64,000 nt of DNA, taken from NCBI RefSeq assembly GCF_900129785.1, contig NZ_FSRC01000002.1, forward strand, positions 496,001 through 560,000, read 5' to 3'. The stretch's first letter is position 1, and every line of letters starts with the position of its first letter. Source of the stretch: Algoriphagus halophilus. GTDB lineage: Bacteria > Bacteroidota > Bacteroidia > Cytophagales > Cyclobacteriaceae. Below the pieces are notes generated by a model. That model was not told the DNA's origin. It did not search any database and saw nothing but the letters and a program-made list of their open reading frames with translations. Shown here piece by piece: positions 62,310-64,000 of the stretch. Position numbers and translations under genes: made by a program.

Positions 62310-63617
62310 ATGCATACTGATTCTTTAGATTTTCCTTCCTTTTCCATTCGGCTTGAGCCTTTGATCCAACCTGAAAGGATGCCCTTGATACAATCTGGAG
62401 CTTGGGCAGTTTGGGATAATAAATTAATAATTCTTGGAGGTAGAGATGAAGGTTTTCATGGCTTAAATCAATTACAAAAACCCTTCAAACAAAGCCGAGT
62501 CAATCAATCGATTTGGGCGATAGATTTAAGCAGTTTTGAATCTCTTGAATTAAAGTTAGACCTCAAGAATCCTGAATGGGAGCAGCTGTTCTCTTCCAAT
62601 ATGCAATTTGAACAAGATGGAAGCATCCTCTATATCGTAGGAGGATTTGGAGCCCGACATTCCACGGATAAGCAGAGTGATGACACTTTTGATTCCTTGA
62701 TTGCTTTTGACTTACCAAAATTGATGATCGAAATTGAGCGACAAGGAGATCCTTCAAAAGCTGTTGTAGCAAAAGCTTGTAGCCCTCATTTAAAAGTTAC
62801 GGGAGGAGAATTACTGAAAATCGGAGACTTCTTTTATCTCTGTTTTGGACAATGCTTTGAGGGCGTATATGATCCCGGGAAATCTGGTCTTTACACAGGA
62901 GCCATCCGAGTATTTCAACTTAAGGATCAAGAAATAACCTTAGTCCGGGAAATCAAACACGAAAGTTTACACCGAAGGGATTTAAATGCAGTAAAAATTT
63001 ATCAAAATGAAAAAACATTCCTAGCAGGACTTGGAGGAGTATTTGATCCCAAAGGGAACGGGTATTATAATCCCGTTTATTACGACCCTAAAAAGGATGA
63101 ATGTTCAGTTACTGTTGACCCTTTGAAACAGCTTAGCAATCAATACAATTGTGCCAAAGCAAGTATTTTTGACAAAGAATCCAATAGCTGCATTACAGTT
63201 CTATTAGGAGGTATAGGTCAGAACCAATATCATACTGCTGGAAACTCTTGGGAAAATGGAGATAGTGGAGCAAAAATTCCATTTGTGAAAAGCATTACTC
63301 AAATGATCTTTTCAAAAGGTCAGATGTACCAATACATTCAATCCCCTCCACAAGACCCAGAAATGCCAGGACTTCTTGGTGCCAATGCAATATTCATCCC
63401 TTCTTCAGCATTTAAAAACGAAGAATCTCTTATTGATTATAGCCTTTTGAAAAATCAGGTGTCTACAATTGGTCACTTATATGGAGGAATCGAAGCTCAA
63501 AGACCTACTTCCAGTACCATCTACCCCACTCGGGTAAACCAAGTTATATACAAGGTTTTGCTGGAAAAAAATGAAGACAAAAGTTTTCAGACTCTTACGA
63601 GGAGCAGATTAGGATAG
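62310..63617 (+). CDS. Kelch-like beta-propeller protein, no signal peptide
   Basis: 435 residues. Repeated blades contain the Kelch-type strand with double Gly: L-I-I-L-G-G-R near residue 35, I-L-Y-I-V-G-G-F-G near 110, A-G-L-G-G-V-F near 234 and V-L-L-G-G-I-G near 300; about six blades fit the length. No signal peptide or membrane helix, so it is probably cytoplasmic like the VioB-like protein 48 bases upstream. Propellers of this kind act as binding scaffolds or, in galactose-oxidase-like cases, as enzymes, but no copper ligand set is evident. Co-transcription with the three genes before it is likely. No terminator is visible after it. Confidence 0.7.
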   Translation: MHTDSLDFPSFSIRLEPLIQPERMPLIQSGAWAVWDNKLIILGGRDEGFHGLNQLQKPFKQSRVNQSIWAIDLSSFESLELKLDLKNPEWEQLFSSNMQFEQDGSILYIVGGFGARHSTDKQSDDTFDSLIAFDLPKLMIEIERQGDPSKAVVAKACSPHLKVTGGELLKIGDFFYLCFGQCFEGVYDPGKSGLYTGAIRVFQLKDQEITLVREIKHESLHRRDLNAVKIYQNEKTFLAGLGGVFDPKGNGYYNPVYYDPKKDECSVTVDPLKQLSNQYNCAKASIFDKESNSCITVLLGGIGQNQYHTAGNSWENGDSGAKIPFVKSITQMIFSKGQMYQYIQSPPQDPEMPGLLGANAIFIPSSAFKNEESLIDYSLLKNQVSTIGHLYGGIEAQRPTSSTIYPTRVNQVIYKVLLEKNEDKSFQTLTRSRLG

Positions 63618-64000
63618 GTTAGTAAGAAATTAGCATCCCATAGAACGGCGGATCAATACAATAAAGACCTCCCGAGAAAGACTGACACAGCTCAAGTGTA
63701 AATGCATTTTTTTACCTTTCAATTACATTTTTAAAATGTTGTTTTTAAATTATTTTCTGCAATTAATTAAAAATCAATCAGTTCTTAGCGGGTATCAGCA
63801 TTTGATTTTGTATTTTGTTTAAACCAAACAGAATAACACCAACTAGTTAGTAGAAACTAAGCTTTTGAAGGAGTTCAGACCGCTTTCTTTCAGGATTACC
63901 ACTTGTATTAGTATTTGAGTTTAGTAATTGATTTTTAGATCATCAAATCATTTTTCTCAGATCTGGGACATCAATTTCTACCAACTTAAATTTTAATTTT
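63618..64000. other. Right-end non-coding stretch
   Basis: 383 bases, A+T-rich, with no gene that I can support on either strand. A small near-palindrome (ACATTTT-T-AAAATGT) lies at 63725-63739. On the minus strand a frame enters from the window edge and stops at 63943; its 18 codons are too few to call a gene. Confidence 0.6.

Noticed and set aside
63943..64000. Minus-strand frame entering from the right edge and stopping after 18 codons
   Set aside because: It could be the C-terminus of a gene beyond the window, but 18 codons give no family pattern.
1..64000. tRNA, rRNA, riboswitch, integrase, transposase or plasmid/phage functions
   Set aside because: None was recognised on reading both strands; the rlmF scar is the only sign of integration, and it has no recombinase beside it.

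Overview
The window is a chromosomal segment of a Bacteroidota bacterium, probably a marine or freshwater member of the Cytophagales (Cyclobacteriaceae/Algoriphagus-like). This rests on the low G+C content, a GldB gliding lipoprotein, many Bacteroidota-specific families (DUF6090-like single-pass proteins, large BNR/VPS10-type secreted propellers, a DUF4221-like propeller, DUF3500), frequent SPII lipoproteins, and a few TAnnTTTG-type -7 elements. The genus is an inference; no rRNA or tRNA gene was seen.

Left end (1-3.2 kb): the tail of a CIA30-domain gene, then rlmF. The last ~90 bp of rlmF are repeated, diverged but in register, 1.2 kb downstream. Between the copies lie a 5'-truncated, frameshifted DUF4221-like gene and a small lipoprotein gene, so this looks like an insertion or recombination scar. 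A bidirectional terminator and an OsmC gene follow.

3.2-20.9 kb, mostly minus strand: a Wzy-dependent exopolysaccharide/capsule locus. In transcription order it has a radical SAM/SPASM protein, a long SLBB outer-membrane exporter, a Wzz-like chain-length protein, a Wzx flippase, a GT2, a Wzy/ligase, a GT4, a zinc-ribbon SAM methyltransferase and two more GT4 enzymes, mostly with overlapping ends. Past the divergently oriented gldB sits a second minus-strand overlapping set: nth, asnB and a WbuB-like GT4. No initiating phosphoglycosyltransferase and no nucleotide-sugar synthesis genes are visible here.

20.9-39.6 kb, plus strand: metabolic and exported enzymes. They are a P1 peptidase, DUF3052, an O-methyltransferase, a 7-TM protein, a Tat-type intradiol dioxygenase, DUF3500, DUF418, a TPR adenylate cyclase, a lipoprotein sulfatase, gamma-glutamyltransferase, two tandem APC permeases, an S9 peptidase, a DsrE-like protein and an NTF2-like protein.

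39.6-52.5 kb: an accessory-looking block. It holds nine genes for short single-TM proteins (DUF6090-like, two variant subfamilies, one frameshifted copy) plus a decayed copy, a 63-residue coiled-coil protein, and a protein joining an exported repeat domain to a K+-channel-like pore. Three neighbouring copies share a nearly identical 5' cassette and then diverge. Two giant BNR propeller proteins (48.2-51.5 and 53.2-56.3 kb, minus strand) lie at its right end, with the ninth copy and a VOC protein between them.

56.6-63.6 kb, plus strand: a compact four-gene set. It has a BBE-type flavin oxidase with both predicted covalent-FAD residues, a 7TM-DISM adenylate cyclase overlapping it, a 721-residue protein that resembles the N-terminal half of VioB/RebD (bisindole biosynthesis) but lacks the ferritin-like half, and a leaderless Kelch-like propeller. 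With the DUF6090/channel block, this is the best candidate for an undescribed system. The last 383 bases hold no gene I can support.
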